Assembly: GCF_047730165.1 (NCBI RefSeq)
Contig: NZ_CP159834.1
Span: forward strand, 2,170,001-2,234,000
DNA from: Patiriisocius sp047730165
GTDB lineage: Bacteria > Bacteroidota > Bacteroidia > Flavobacteriales > Flavobacteriaceae
Direction: 5' to 3'
Length of the DNA stretch: 64,000 nt
The notes under the pieces are model-generated. The model did no database searches. It worked only from the letters and a program-made list of their open reading frames with translations, and was not told the DNA's origin. Position numbers and translations under genes: made by a program. The stretch's first letter is position 1. Each line of letters opens with the position of its first letter. This document shows, piece after piece, positions 45,564-54,784 of the stretch.

Positions 45564-45619
45564 CAAGACTTGCAAAATTGACCCCTTAAAAGAATTTTAC
45601 ACTAAAAAAATATATAATT

Positions 45620-47890
45620 ATGGCATTTGATATTGATATGATAAAGAAAGTTTATGCTCAGATGGCAGAACGTGTAGATGCTGCACGTGAAGTCGTAGGG
45701 AAACCATTGACACTTTCAGAAAAAATATTATATAACCACCTTTGGGATGGAAAAGCGATCAAAGCGTTTAGACGTGGTAAAGATTATGTAGACTTCGCGC
45801 CAGATAGAATTGCTTGTCAAGATGCTACGGCACAGATGGCGCTATTGCAGTTTATGCAAGCTGGGAAGAAAACAGTAGCAGTACCAACAACGGTACATTG
45901 TGATCATTTGATTCAAGCAAAACAAGGAGCAAAACAAGATTTAAAACACGCAAATGAAGTAAGTAATGAAGTGTTTGATTTTCTTGAGTCTGTTTCAAAT
46001 AAATTCGGAATTGGATTCTGGGCTCCTGGAGCAGGAATTATTCACCAAGTGGTATTAGAGAACTATGCATTTCCTGGTGGGATGATGATTGGTACAGATT
46101 CACATACAGTAAACGCTGGGGGATTAGGGATGGTCGCCATAGGAGTTGGTGGAGCAGATGCAGTAGACGTTATGGCCGGAATGGCTTGGGAGTTAAAATT
46201 TCCGAAGTTAATAGGAGTACGTTTAACAGGAAAACTAAGCGGATGGACAGCACCAAAAGATGTGATCTTAAAAGTAGCTGAAATTCTTACTGCAAAAGGA
46301 GGAACCGGAGCGATTGTAGAATATTTTGGACCTGGAGCAACAGCAATGTCGTGTACTGGAAAAGGAACCATTTGTAATATGGGAGCCGAGATTGGAGCAA
46401 CGACTTCTACTTTTGGTTATGACGAATCTATGGAACGCTATTTAAGAGCTACTGAAAGAGCAGATGTTGCTGATGAAGCAAATAAAGTAAAAAAATATTT
46501 AACAGCAGATCCAGAGGTATATGCAAACCCTGAGTCTTACTTTGACCAAGTGATCGAAATCGATCTTTCTGAGCTAGGACCATTGTTAAACGGCCCTTTT
46601 ACGCCAGATCTTTCTACTACTGTAGGAGCGGCAATGACAGAAAAAGCAACTAAGCATGATTGGCCACTACAAGTAGAATGGTCTTTAATAGGTTCTTGTA
46701 CCAACTCTTCTTACGAAGATTTATCTAGAGCTGCCTCCATTGCAGAACAAGGACTGAAAAGAGGATTAAAACTGAAAACAGAACTAGGGATTAACCCAGG
46801 ATCTGAGCTTGTGCGATTTACAACAGAACGTGATGGCATATTAAAAAGCTTTGAAGATCTAGGGGCAAAAATATTTACTAATGCCTGCGGACCTTGTATA
46901 GGGCAATGGGCACGTTACGACGACCCTAAGAATGCTCCTAAAAACAGTATTGTACACTCGTTTAACAGGAACTTTGCAAAACGTGCGGATGGAAACCCTA
47001 ATACACACGCCTTTGTGGCCTCGCCAGAATTAACGGCGGCGATTGCATTTGCTGGTAGATTAGACTTTAATCCAATGACCGATACCTTAATTAATGATAA
47101 GGGAGAAGAAGTAAAATTTGATGAGCCTACAGGATGGGAATTACCACCTAAAGGTTTTGAAGTTGAGGAGAACGGTTATGTGGAGCCTATGGCAGACGGA
47201 AGTGGTGTAGCAATTACTGTAAACCCAACAAGTGAGCGTTTGCAACTATTAACACCTTTTGAGCCTATTACAGATGAAGATTTAGCAAATGTAAAGTTGT
47301 TAATCAAGGCTTTCGGAAAATGTACGACTGATCATATTTCTATGGCGGGACCTTGGTTGCGTTTTAGAGGTCACTTAGATAATATCTCTAACAACTGTTT
47401 GATAGGAGCAGTCAACGCTTATGGAAAGAAAACAAACTTTGTTAAGAACCAGTTAACAGGTGAGTTTGGTGGCGTACCAGATACGGCACGTGATTACAAA
47501 GCGAAGGGAGTCTATACTATCGTTGTGGGAGACCATAATTATGGGGAAGGTTCTTCAAGAGAGCATGCGGCCATGGAACCACGTCACCTAGGTGTTGCAG
47601 CAGTACTTGTAAAATCTTTTGCACGTATTCACGAAACTAACTTAAAGAAACAAGGGATGCTAGGTCTTACGTTTGCTAACGAGGCAGATTACGATAAGAT
47701 ACAGGAAGATGATACGTTCAACTTTACAGACATCGCAAGCTTTGCACCAGAAAAACCGTTAACACTAGAAGTTACGCACGGTGATGGTTCTAAAGATATC
47801 ATTATGGCAAACCACACATATAATGCTGCTCAAATAGATTGGTATAGAGAAGGTAGCGCCTTAAACTTGATTAAGAAAGAGAATGCTTAA
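45620..47890 (+). CDS. acn: Aconitate hydratase
   Basis: TCA-cycle enzyme that isomerises citrate to isocitrate; 756 residues, the length and type of mitochondrial aconitase. [4Fe-4S] cysteines lie in IGSCTNSSYEDL and TNACGPCIGQWARY. Other landmarks are TVHCDHLIQ, GTDSHTVNAGGLGM, the hinge near ITVNPTSERLQLL (residue about 535) and the swivel-domain active site VGDHNYGEGSSREHAA. It is a single-gene unit ended by a strong terminator. As an iron-sulfur enzyme it may be indirectly tied to iron status. Confidence 0.96.
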   Translation: MAFDIDMIKKVYAQMAERVDAAREVVGKPLTLSEKILYNHLWDGKAIKAFRRGKDYVDFAPDRIACQDATAQMALLQFMQAGKKTVAVPTTVHCDHLIQAKQGAKQDLKHANEVSNEVFDFLESVSNKFGIGFWAPGAGIIHQVVLENYAFPGGMMIGTDSHTVNAGGLGMVAIGVGGADAVDVMAGMAWELKFPKLIGVRLTGKLSGWTAPKDVILKVAEILTAKGGTGAIVEYFGPGATAMSCTGKGTICNMGAEIGATTSTFGYDESMERYLRATERADVADEANKVKKYLTADPEVYANPESYFDQVIEIDLSELGPLLNGPFTPDLSTTVGAAMTEKATKHDWPLQVEWSLIGSCTNSSYEDLSRAASIAEQGLKRGLKLKTELGINPGSELVRFTTERDGILKSFEDLGAKIFTNACGPCIGQWARYDDPKNAPKNSIVHSFNRNFAKRADGNPNTHAFVASPELTAAIAFAGRLDFNPMTDTLINDKGEEVKFDEPTGWELPPKGFEVEENGYVEPMADGSGVAITVNPTSERLQLLTPFEPITDEDLANVKLLIKAFGKCTTDHISMAGPWLRFRGHLDNISNNCLIGAVNAYGKKTNFVKNQLTGEFGGVPDTARDYKAKGVYTIVVGDHNYGEGSSREHAAMEPRHLGVAAVLVKSFARIHETNLKKQGMLGLTFANEADYDKIQEDDTFNFTDIASFAPEKPLTLEVTHGDGSKDIIMANHTYNAAQIDWYREGSALNLIKKENA

Positions 47891-47903
47891 TCAGTATTTA
47901 TCT

Positions 47904-47936
47904 AAAATGGCTAAGTTTACTTAGCCATTTTTTTTT
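47904..47936 (+). terminator. Rho-independent terminator after aconitase
   Basis: AAAATGGCTAAG, loop TTTA, CTTAGCCATTTT, then a T run: a 12-bp stem directly after the aconitase stop. Confidence 0.85.
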
Positions 47937-47988
47937 GCTGAAATTTTAAGGAAATTTGAATAAGACAATTAAAAAATAGTATCAAACG

Positions 47989-48006
47989 TTCCCGAAGCTT
48001 CGAGAG
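47989..48006. repeat. Short palindromic repeat
   Basis: TTCCCGAAGCTTCGAGAG resembles the elements at 10577 and 16115, with an AAGCTT centre. Confidence 0.4.
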
Positions 48007-48104
48007 TTGAAGTTCTCTAGGATTTTCTGTGCTCGGAGTCGTTATTATATAGAGATTCACTGAGTAGTATAGCGCTGCATAGAGCGTTTAGTTAAAAAAA
48101 AATT

Positions 48105-48668
48105 ATGAAAAAAGCCCTAAGAAAATACTGGAGTACCATCGCCTTGGCGGTAATCGCAATTCTATTTTTTATCCCACAAACTTCGATGCCACTTAAAGTA
48201 TTATACAGCGAGCTTTTTGCTTTTTGCCCTTCTGAAATAGATGAGGATGAACAGATAGTGCTTAGCAATTATAACTGGAACCTTATTGCAGAAGACAACG
48301 CTATAAACTTAAAACAATCTAAAGGCAAAGTAACACTGATTAATATGTGGGCGACATGGTGTCCGCCCTGCGTAGCAGAAATGCCATCGCTACAAAGTGT
48401 ATTTGACAGTTACGGCGATCAAGTAGATTTCTATTTTGTGACGGCAGAAGAAAGGGAAGTAGTAGATGCTTTTATGAAAAAGAAGGGATATACAATGCCA
48501 GTGTATCTGCAACGTTTTAGTCCTCCGGCCCAACTGGAAGGTCGTTCTATTCCAACGACTTTTTTAATAGGGAAAGATGGCAAGATTGTAATCAAGAAAA
48601 CAGGAGCAGCAGATTGGAATAGCGAAAGTACTAGAGCAATCATTCAGCAACTGTTAGCTGCTGAATAG
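48105..48668 (+). CDS. TlpA-like membrane-anchored thioredoxin
   Basis: 187 residues. One N-terminal membrane helix (WSTIALAVIAILFFI) anchors a periplasmic thioredoxin fold with active site WATWCPPCVAEMPSLQ and cis-proline loop RSIPTTFLIGKDG. TlpA/ResA-type proteins reduce disulfides, for example in cytochrome c maturation; the CPPC motif fits. An extra cysteine before the domain (FAFCPSE) is unusual. It is a single-gene unit; the partner is unknown. Confidence 0.9.
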   Translation: MKKALRKYWSTIALAVIAILFFIPQTSMPLKVLYSELFAFCPSEIDEDEQIVLSNYNWNLIAEDNAINLKQSKGKVTLINMWATWCPPCVAEMPSLQSVFDSYGDQVDFYFVTAEEREVVDAFMKKKGYTMPVYLQRFSPPAQLEGRSIPTTFLIGKDGKIVIKKTGAADWNSESTRAIIQQLLAAE

Positions 48669-48727
48669 GTTATATTTCTGAAGTTTAAATTGAAAATTAG
48701 ATTTTTGTTCTATCTCTTTCTCCTTTC

Positions 48728-48744
48728 AGTGCAGCGGTCTTTCT
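48728..48744. repeat. 17-bp exact repeat, second copy
   Basis: AGTGCAGCGGTCTTTCT, identical to 9719-9735. Confidence 0.5.
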
Positions 48745-48826
48745 GCCATATTTCAGCCCATCATATTTCCGAAGTAATTGTGAACAATATGTACCCTTCA
48801 ATTACCAAACATTTGTTACTTTTGCA

Positions 48827-48834
48827 GCACTAAA
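48827..48834 (+). promoter_or_regulatory. -7 promoter element of sucC
   Basis: TACTTTTG, an exact TAnnTTTG match, 19 bases before the sucC ATG. Confidence 0.55.
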
Positions 48835-48853
48835 AATTTAGAATCATTAGACT

Positions 48854-50044
48854 ATGAATTTACACGAATATCAAGGAAAAGAAATTTTAAATAGCTTCGG
48901 TGTTGAGATTCAACGAGGGATAGTTGCTAGTACGCCAGAAGAGGCAGTTGCAGCAGCAAAAAAGCTAACTGAAGACACAGGGACAGGATGGCACGTGATT
49001 AAAGCACAAGTGCACGCTGGTGGTCGTGGTAAAGGTGGCGGAGTAAAGCTAGCTAAAAGTCTTGATGAAGTAAAAAGAATAGCAGGAGAAATCATAGGAA
49101 TGAACCTAGTGACTCCTCAAACAAGTGCAGAAGGTAAAAAAGTGCACCAAGTGTTAGTTACAGAAGATGTGTACTATCCTGGTGACAGTGAGCCAGAAGA
49201 ATATTATATGAGTGTATTGCTTAACCGTAGTACTGGACGTAACATGATTATGTACTCTACAGAAGGTGGGATGGATATCGAGCAAGTTGCTGAAGAAACT
49301 CCACACTTAATTTTTCACGAAGAGATCGATCCTGCCACAGGATTGTTACCTTTTCAAGCACGTAAAGTTGCTTTTAATCTTGGCTTAAGTGGTCAAGCGT
49401 TTAAGCAAATGACAAAGTTTGTTACTGCTTTAGTAACAGCCTATGAAAAGAGTGACTCTTCTTTATTTGAAATCAATCCAGTTTTAAAAACAAGTGATGA
49501 TAAAATAATAGCCGTAGATGCTAAGGTATCAATTGACGATAACGCTTTGTTCCGTCATAAAGATTACTTAGCGATGCGTGATAAGCGTGAAGAAAACCAA
49601 GTAGAAGTTGAAGCGGGTGAAGTAGGACTTAACTACGTAGATCTTGACGGAAACGTAGGGTGTATGGTAAACGGTGCTGGACTTGCAATGGCAACGATGG
49701 ATCTTATTAAGCAATCTGGTGGTGAGCCGGCAAACTTTCTTGATGTAGGAGGTACAGCAGATGCAGAGCGTGTAGAGGCTGCTTTTAAATTGATTCTAAA
49801 AGATCCTAGTGTAAAAGCTATCTTGGTAAATATCTTTGGGGGTATTGTTCGTTGTGACCGTGTGGCACAGGGAATTATAGATGCATATAAGAATATGGGG
49901 AACATAGAAGTACCTATCATTGTGCGTTTACAAGGTACCAATGCAGATATTGCAAAAAAATTAATTGACAATAGCGGGCTTGACGTACAGAGTGCGATTG
50001 AGTTTCAAGAAGCTGCAGATAAAGTACAAGCGGTTTTAGCTTAA
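48854..50044 (+). CDS. sucC: Succinyl-CoA synthetase beta subunit
   Basis: TCA-cycle subunit of ADP/GDP-forming succinate-CoA ligase; 396 residues. ATP-grasp domain from the start (MNLHEYQGKEILNSFGVE ... KAQVHAGGRGKGGGVKLA), ALFEINP-like SSLFEINPVLK, nucleotide specificity and metal region VDAKVSIDDNALFRH, and the C-terminal CoA ligase domain with GLAMATMDLIKQSGGEPANFLDVGG and ILVNIFGGIVRCD. The partner sucD is not adjacent: a terminator follows at once, so alpha and beta genes are split in this genome. Confidence 0.96.
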   Translation: MNLHEYQGKEILNSFGVEIQRGIVASTPEEAVAAAKKLTEDTGTGWHVIKAQVHAGGRGKGGGVKLAKSLDEVKRIAGEIIGMNLVTPQTSAEGKKVHQVLVTEDVYYPGDSEPEEYYMSVLLNRSTGRNMIMYSTEGGMDIEQVAEETPHLIFHEEIDPATGLLPFQARKVAFNLGLSGQAFKQMTKFVTALVTAYEKSDSSLFEINPVLKTSDDKIIAVDAKVSIDDNALFRHKDYLAMRDKREENQVEVEAGEVGLNYVDLDGNVGCMVNGAGLAMATMDLIKQSGGEPANFLDVGGTADAERVEAAFKLILKDPSVKAILVNIFGGIVRCDRVAQGIIDAYKNMGNIEVPIIVRLQGTNADIAKKLIDNSGLDVQSAIEFQEAADKVQAVLA

Positions 50045-50065
50045 AGCGAAAATATGAATAACTTG

Positions 50066-50098
50066 AAGCCTTGGAAGTCATTTTCCAAGGCTTTTTTT
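50066..50098 (+). terminator. Rho-independent terminator after sucC
   Basis: AAGCCTTGGAA, loop GTCATT, TTCCAAGGCTT, then a T run. It partly overlaps the promoter of the next gene. Confidence 0.85.
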
Positions 50099-50105
50099 AT
50101 ATTTG
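50098..50105 (+). promoter_or_regulatory. -7 promoter element of the TerB-like gene
   Basis: TATATTTG is an exact TAnnTTTG match, 19 bases before the ATG at 50125. Confidence 0.5.
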
Positions 50106-50124
50106 ACAAAAAGGGTTTCAAATT

Positions 50125-50520
50125 ATGGATAGAACGAATGAAGCACTGTTAAGTGATTTAATTGTACTTGCTAAAGCAGATGATAAAGTCACTACTTCAG
50201 AGTACGACTTTATTCTAACACTTGCCGAAACGATGGAGATTGGTAAAAAAGCGGTTGATGTACTCTTTAAAAACCCACTGCCTTCTGTGGTACAAAAGAC
50301 AGAATTAGATCGCATTACACATTTTTATAAATTGATTCTTTTAATGAATGTGGATCATGAAACTCACGAGAAAGAAATAACCATGATTCGTGACTTCGGG
50401 ATTAAAATGGGAATCCGTCCAGGGGTAATGGATCAGATGTTGATAAAGATGGAGCAATACGAAAACAAGATCATCCCCAGTGATGAGATTATGAAGATTT
50501 TTAAAACCTATTATAATTAG
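50125..50520 (+). CDS. TerB-like small cytoplasmic protein
   Basis: 131 residues, all-helical, no signal peptide. LIVLAKADDKVTTSEYDFILTLAETMEI and the paired second half MNVDHETHEKEITMIRDFGIKMGI have the two-fold acidic pattern of TerB (tellurite resistance) domains, which may bind metal. No other tellurite genes are nearby, so a tellurite role is unlikely. It lies 57 bases upstream of the Crp-type regulator gene and may be co-transcribed with it. Confidence 0.65.
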   Translation: MDRTNEALLSDLIVLAKADDKVTTSEYDFILTLAETMEIGKKAVDVLFKNPLPSVVQKTELDRITHFYKLILLMNVDHETHEKEITMIRDFGIKMGIRPGVMDQMLIKMEQYENKIIPSDEIMKIFKTYYN

Positions 50521-50577
50521 TTTTAAAACGAGTAGTAACTCTAATGGAAAACCATTAAATTTAACACTAAGATTAGA

Positions 50578-51150
50578 ATGGATTTCATCAGGAAGCACAT
50601 AGAAGCAATTTCAAAAATTTCGGACACAGATTGGACGTATTTTTCTTCCCGTTTAGTACAGCGTGATTTTAAGAAGAGAACCATTATTTTAAAGCATAAT
50701 GAAGTAGAAGATCATATTTCATTTATTGCTTGTGGCGTTGTTCGTTTGTACATCCCAAAAGAAGTAAAAGAGAAGGAAGTTACTTTTGGCTTTAGTTTTC
50801 AAAACCAATTTATCAGTGCATACGATTCTTTTTTAATGCGTAAACCTTCGCTCTACGAACTTGAAACTCTTTCTGATACTACGATATACAGTATATCCTA
50901 CCAGGATTTACAAGATGTGTATGCGCATACAGAATTTGGTAACCTCATAGGAAGGTTAACTGCAGAGCGCTTATTTATGCTCAAGTCAAGACGAGAACAA
51001 TCGTTATTAAATGAAACAGCGGAAGAACGCTATTTCAATTTATTTAAGGAACGGCCAGAATTGATTACGGTCATCCCGCTTAAATATGTGAGTTCTTATA
51101 TAGGAGTTACGCCACAGGCCCTAAGCAGAATTAGAAAACGAATTAATTGA
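50578..51150 (+). CDS. Crp/Fnr-family transcriptional regulator
   Basis: 190 residues: an N-terminal cyclic-nucleotide-binding-like barrel (FKKRTIILKHNEVEDHISFIACGVVRLY; residues about 20-115) and a C-terminal winged-helix segment (YVSSYIGVTPQALSRIRKRI). No cysteine set for an iron-sulfur cluster and no clear cAMP phosphate-binding arginine motif, as in most Bacteroidota members; the effector is unknown. It is followed by the desaturase gene, which is its likely neighbour in function. Confidence 0.88.
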   Translation: MDFIRKHIEAISKISDTDWTYFSSRLVQRDFKKRTIILKHNEVEDHISFIACGVVRLYIPKEVKEKEVTFGFSFQNQFISAYDSFLMRKPSLYELETLSDTTIYSISYQDLQDVYAHTEFGNLIGRLTAERLFMLKSRREQSLLNETAEERYFNLFKERPELITVIPLKYVSSYIGVTPQALSRIRKRIN

Positions 51151-51183
51151 TTTAGGTTCATTGTTTGGATTCGCTTTTGGCAC

Positions 51184-51191
51184 TACTTTTG
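51184..51191 (+). promoter_or_regulatory. -7 promoter element of the desaturase gene
   Basis: TACTTTTG with TTG at 51161-51163, 20 bases apart. It lies inside the longer open frame of the desaturase, which fixes the true start downstream. Confidence 0.65.
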
Positions 51192-51208
51192 TCTATATAA
51201 CTTTACAT

Positions 51209-51964
51209 ATGACTATACTTATTTTTATTATCGTACTCTGGTACGGCGGACTATTTTTCCAGACATTTTTTCTACATCGCTATGCAGCGCATCAAACCTT
51301 TACGATGTCAAAACTGGCAGAACGTATTGTGTTTATTCTTACGTGGTTTTTTCAAGGCTCTAACTATCTGAGTGCTTATGGCTACGGAGTAATGCACAGA
51401 ATGCACCACGCATATGCAGATACAGAAAAGGATCCTCATTCACCTAAATATGATTTGAGTGTTTTTTCTATGATGTGGCGAACTAAAAACATTTATACGG
51501 AAATCAATAAACAACAGGTTTTTGTAGAACCTAAGTTTACTAAGAATGTTCCGCAATGGAAACGTTTTGATACCATTGCAAGTTCTTGGTATTCTCGTGT
51601 AGGTTGGGGAATTGCTTATTTCGCTTTCTTCTTAGCCTTTACAACTGCTTGGTGGCAATGGTTATTTCTTCCAGTCGCTTTATTTATGGCTCCTATTCAC
51701 GGAGTGATTATAAACTGGTATGGACACATTTACGGTTATGTTAACTTTAAATCAAAAGACACTTCAAAAAACTTATTTAAGTTTGACTTCTTAATGATGG
51801 GTGAGGGGTATCACAATAACCATCACAAGCACAGTAGTAGAGCTAACTTTGGTGGTGTACGCTGGCACGAACTGGATGTAACCTATATGATAATGCTGCT
51901 ACTTAATGCCTTAGGCGTCATCCAATTAAAACCAAATACGATAAAAGTAAAGAGAGACTTTTAA
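51209..51964 (+). CDS. Membrane acyl-lipid/acyl-CoA desaturase
   Basis: 251-residue di-iron membrane enzyme with four or so helices and the three histidine boxes of class 1 desaturases: HRYAAH at 23-28, HRMHH at 63-67 and HNNHH at 202-206. The expected product is a monounsaturated fatty acid; the position of the double bond is not predictable. GVMHRMHHAYADTEKDPHSP and GEGYHNNHHKHSS are typical. The start is ATG 51209, downstream of the promoter. Adjacent to a Crp/Fnr-type regulator and ended by a terminator. Confidence 0.9.
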   Translation: MTILIFIIVLWYGGLFFQTFFLHRYAAHQTFTMSKLAERIVFILTWFFQGSNYLSAYGYGVMHRMHHAYADTEKDPHSPKYDLSVFSMMWRTKNIYTEINKQQVFVEPKFTKNVPQWKRFDTIASSWYSRVGWGIAYFAFFLAFTTAWWQWLFLPVALFMAPIHGVIINWYGHIYGYVNFKSKDTSKNLFKFDFLMMGEGYHNNHHKHSSRANFGGVRWHELDVTYMIMLLLNALGVIQLKPNTIKVKRDF

Positions 51965-51987
51965 TACTGTTTTAAATTAATAAACTG

Positions 51988-52024
51988 AAAAGGACCAAAG
52001 CTGAAAAGTTTTTGTCCTTTTTTT
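51988..52024 (+). terminator. Probable terminator after the desaturase
   Basis: AAAAGGAC and GTCCTTTT form the base of a hairpin with a T run behind it; the loop is large and imperfectly paired. Confidence 0.6.
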
Positions 52025-52039
52025 GATGTTCACTACTCA

Positions 52040-52869
52040 CTATTTACTGCGCATTTCCAATTCTTCTTTCGATATACTCACCACCTTCTCTCCATCTAGT
52101 CTAAACAGCCCCAAATACCCGCCAAACCAAATCACTCCATCGCTGTCCTGAAATATACATTGTATAGCATTCGTCTCAAAACCTTGTGCTTTTTCGTAGT
52201 TTGTAAACGTCCTGCCATCATATTTGTACACACCGTGATTCTCGGCAGGAAACAAATGTTACTATCTTTGTTTTTAAACAAACTCCAGACTTCACCTCCA
52301 GTTATGACGCCGTCTTTGGTGAAATTATCAAAGGTCTTACCATCAGAACGACTTACACCGTTATAAAAAGTGGCAAACCAGACATTGCTATTATTAGCTT
52401 CCAGAATGTGGTTGACAGAATAACCTGCAAGACCATCAGATTCGGAAATATGCAGCAACGTCTTACAGTTATATGTATAAGCGCCTCGGGGCCTAATAAG
52501 CCAGATAAAACCCTCTACAGCTTCTATAATACTTCTAACGGCCAAACCGTCAAAACCTTCATCTATTGAAAATTGTGTGACTTTCTCACCATAATAAAAT
52601 AAGACACCGTCGCCATTTATGCCCATCCACATATTGCCTTAAGAGTCTTGAAATATGCGTCCTACAAACTGGCTGATAGGATAAGGAACCGCAGGTGGGG
52701 TTGTACAAAGGGAGTTCCTGAGTTTTCATTAGTATTATTTTTCACCGCTAGAACCCGCATCAAAAACGACACGGTCAATGCCTTTGGTTGTGCTTGAGGC
52801 GTTATAAGCTAGATCGTCTAAAGCGGTCTCGACATCTTGTGCTTCAGATTGCGCTTTTATGAATTCTTC
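52040..52869 (-). pseudogene. Broken two-component-regulator propeller gene
   Basis: Reading the minus strand, the 5' part (52869 downward) gives EEFIKAQSEAQDVETALDDL and VVFDAGSSGEK, then a shift to PAVPYPISQFVGRIFQDS, a TAA at about 52638, then GNMWMGINGDGVLFYYGEKV. Propeller repeats follow (GFIWLIRPRGAYTYNCKTLL, SNVWFATFYNGVSRSDGKTF), then another frameshift near 52256 and a last repeat GVIWFGGYLGLFRLDGEKVV to 52040. Such Reg_prop repeats occur in sensor and exported proteins of Bacteroidota. Three or more lesions rule out a working gene. Confidence 0.7.
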
Positions 52870-52995
52870 CTAAGCATCGCTAGAAGGGTGTAGTTGTCAG
52901 ATTTTGTTAACAGTTTGATATTTCTTCCGGTATTATTCAGGTATTGGAATCACTTAAATTATCCTAATCATTTTTAATTTAGGCATTAGCCATAA

Positions 52996-53793
52996 CTACA
53001 TTTGTATATCTCTTTTTGAAAGCAGCGTTTCCATGCCATTTTCTAAAGAATACGTTAGTTCAAAACACCTTGGTGGATTACCGACTAATTCCATTCTCAT
53101 TCTCTTCATTTCGGCGAGCCCACCATTTACTAGAGTATAGGTCTGTTCAGTAGCACCACAAGCACCGCCATCGCTATAAAGAGTTAATTCCTTTTTTTCT
53201 TTGTTAAGCTTTGTTTTATGATTAATTTGATTGTACGGTTCTTTGTTTGTTATTTGGTAGAAACCAGAGTATAGTGCTCCTGCATTCAAAGAGTAGGCAT
53301 CAAAGGCGTCGCCAAACCGCTGCCCTTGTCCAGATTTCTTTAGAAGGATTTCTTTTTCGCCATCAAAATCTAAATCCACAAACAGGAAAGGAACATCGAT
53401 CATTTCAAATGTTTTATTTTGAATAGCAGGTTTCTTGTAGTCGATCACAATTTGATTTGTTTTAATTCCTGTTATGTTGTTCTCCTCCGTTTCAAAATCA
53501 AGCAAGGCTGCGGGTAAAGAGAAGTGATTATTGGTTAAAGTAAATGCTGTAGAATCATTTTTAAACTCTAACATCGCAGGTCCTACTGCACTTCCAGATT
53601 TTAAAAGGTTTGGTTTCCAAACAACAGTTACTTGATATCCGTTAACCTTTTGATTATAAGAAACCTGAACAATATCGCTTTGAGTATTTCGAATTTCTAG
53701 GTACCGTATAGCGTCGGTGTTTATTACTCTGCCGTTACAGCTCAAGATCAATACTGCCGTAAGGAGTAGTGAGGTTAAAATTTTTGCATTCAT
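52996..53793 (-). CDS. Lipoprotein with a calcium-site-like repeat (XAC2610-like)
   Basis: 265 residues; signal ending VLILSC (Cys19). The body is unrecognised except for VDLDFDGEKEILLKKSGQG at residues about 144-162, which has the D-x-D-x-D-G pattern of VCBS/XAC2610-type proteins, and a four-cysteine C-terminal half (GGACGATEQTY, PPRCFELTY). Probably an envelope protein. No linked genes explain its role. Confidence 0.7.
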   Translation of the reverse strand: MNAKILTSLLLTAVLILSCNGRVINTDAIRYLEIRNTQSDIVQVSYNQKVNGYQVTVVWKPNLLKSGSAVGPAMLEFKNDSTAFTLTNNHFSLPAALLDFETEENNITGIKTNQIVIDYKKPAIQNKTFEMIDVPFLFVDLDFDGEKEILLKKSGQGQRFGDAFDAYSLNAGALYSGFYQITNKEPYNQINHKTKLNKEKKELTLYSDGGACGATEQTYTLVNGGLAEMKRMRMELVGNPPRCFELTYSLENGMETLLSKRDIQM

Positions 53794-53925
53794 AATGTTG
53801 TTTTAATTTGGTATTAAACCTTTATATTAACTAAGCTATGTTTGTAAAGGTGATTGTTAACTTTAGGCAGATTAAACCCCAAACTTAGATAAGCGGGAAC
53901 TGGCGAATAAATCTATTTATGGGGT

Positions 53926-54420
53926 TTAGCTGCTCAATGTTTTATCGTTTAATATGGGATCCCAGCTATACCTGATTACTTTTTTAATAAAGGCCACAAT
54001 TAAAATCTCTATTTTATCCTTGTCTAGTTGTTCTAGGTAATATTCCCCTATATGCTCAACTAATGTATTGCTTCCTTCTGTTGACTGTTCAGTAACTTTT
54101 ATTACAGATTTATTTGAATATGCTTCAAACATGATATGTGTTTTTAAGCAAGGGTTTTTAATTCCTTTAGGTGTGTATGTAATTCTTGTAAATTTCCGCA
54201 GCTTTTGTTTAGAGTCTCTAGAGGTATGATTCGATTGATATTCGAGTGTTCCTAAGGAAGTTAACACTTTTGCAGATGTTTCTACAAATGGTTTAAAAAC
54301 GACGTTTTGAAGTTCGAAGAAATGTAAACCAAAACCATTCTTTTCTTTCTTCCTATTGCTACTTGCAACTACTCTCTGCAAGTCAATTGTTTTTTTTAAG
54401 TCAAGTTTATGAGTTTCCAT
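53926..54420 (-). CDS. Uncharacterised cytoplasmic protein
   Basis: 164 residues from ATG 54420 (METHKLDLKKTID). It is basic and soluble, with no signal peptide or known motif that I can identify. A 13-residue longer frame exists (54459). Base composition is as in the neighbours. I cannot assign a function; it could be a lineage-specific gene. Confidence 0.55.
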   Translation of the reverse strand: METHKLDLKKTIDLQRVVASSNRKKEKNGFGLHFFELQNVVFKPFVETSAKVLTSLGTLEYQSNHTSRDSKQKLRKFTRITYTPKGIKNPCLKTHIMFEAYSNKSVIKVTEQSTEGSNTLVEHIGEYYLEQLDKDKIEILIVAFIKKVIRYSWDPILNDKTLSS

Positions 54421-54690
54421 TAGTCTGATTCTTAAAGTTTTTCGTTTTCCGAATTGCATACATCGCGTGAAATATTCAGATTTAAAATAGGTGTCTCAGA
54501 TATTTCTAGAGTTATTTATATAAAGTCACTTTGAGTGTCAGGTAAACCTACGACAAACAATGTTCTTGTACTTACGTATAAACACCTAATTATGGATGTA
54601 AATTTCGTTTTGCAATTCCCTTTTTAATAAAGCCATACCCAAACATACTATCAATTTTTCTAACTCTTTTGTGGATTTCCGTAAACGCAT
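54421..54690. other. Intergenic gap
   Basis: No gene, promoter element or repeat recognised between the uncharacterised gene and the terminator at 54691. Confidence 0.4.
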
Positions 54691-54729
54691 AAAAAAACCG
54701 CTAAATATTCCTAAGAATTATAAAGCGGT
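54691..54729 (-). terminator. Rho-independent terminator after dihydrouridine synthase
   Basis: On the minus strand ACCGCT pairs with AGCGGT around an A/T-rich imperfect stem, followed by seven T. It lies about 55 bases after the dus stop. Confidence 0.75.
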
Positions 54730-54784
54730 GAATGGAAATTTTTAACGTGATTGGCTGCACTTATTTAAAAAATAAAAGCGCAAA

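Noticed and set aside
50125..50520. Tellurite-resistance determinant
   Set aside because: A single TerB-like domain without terC, terD or terZ-type neighbours does not support that role.
51161..51208. Longer N terminus of the desaturase
   Set aside because: It spans a -33/-7 promoter pair and lacks similarity to the family; the ATG at 51209 is preferred.
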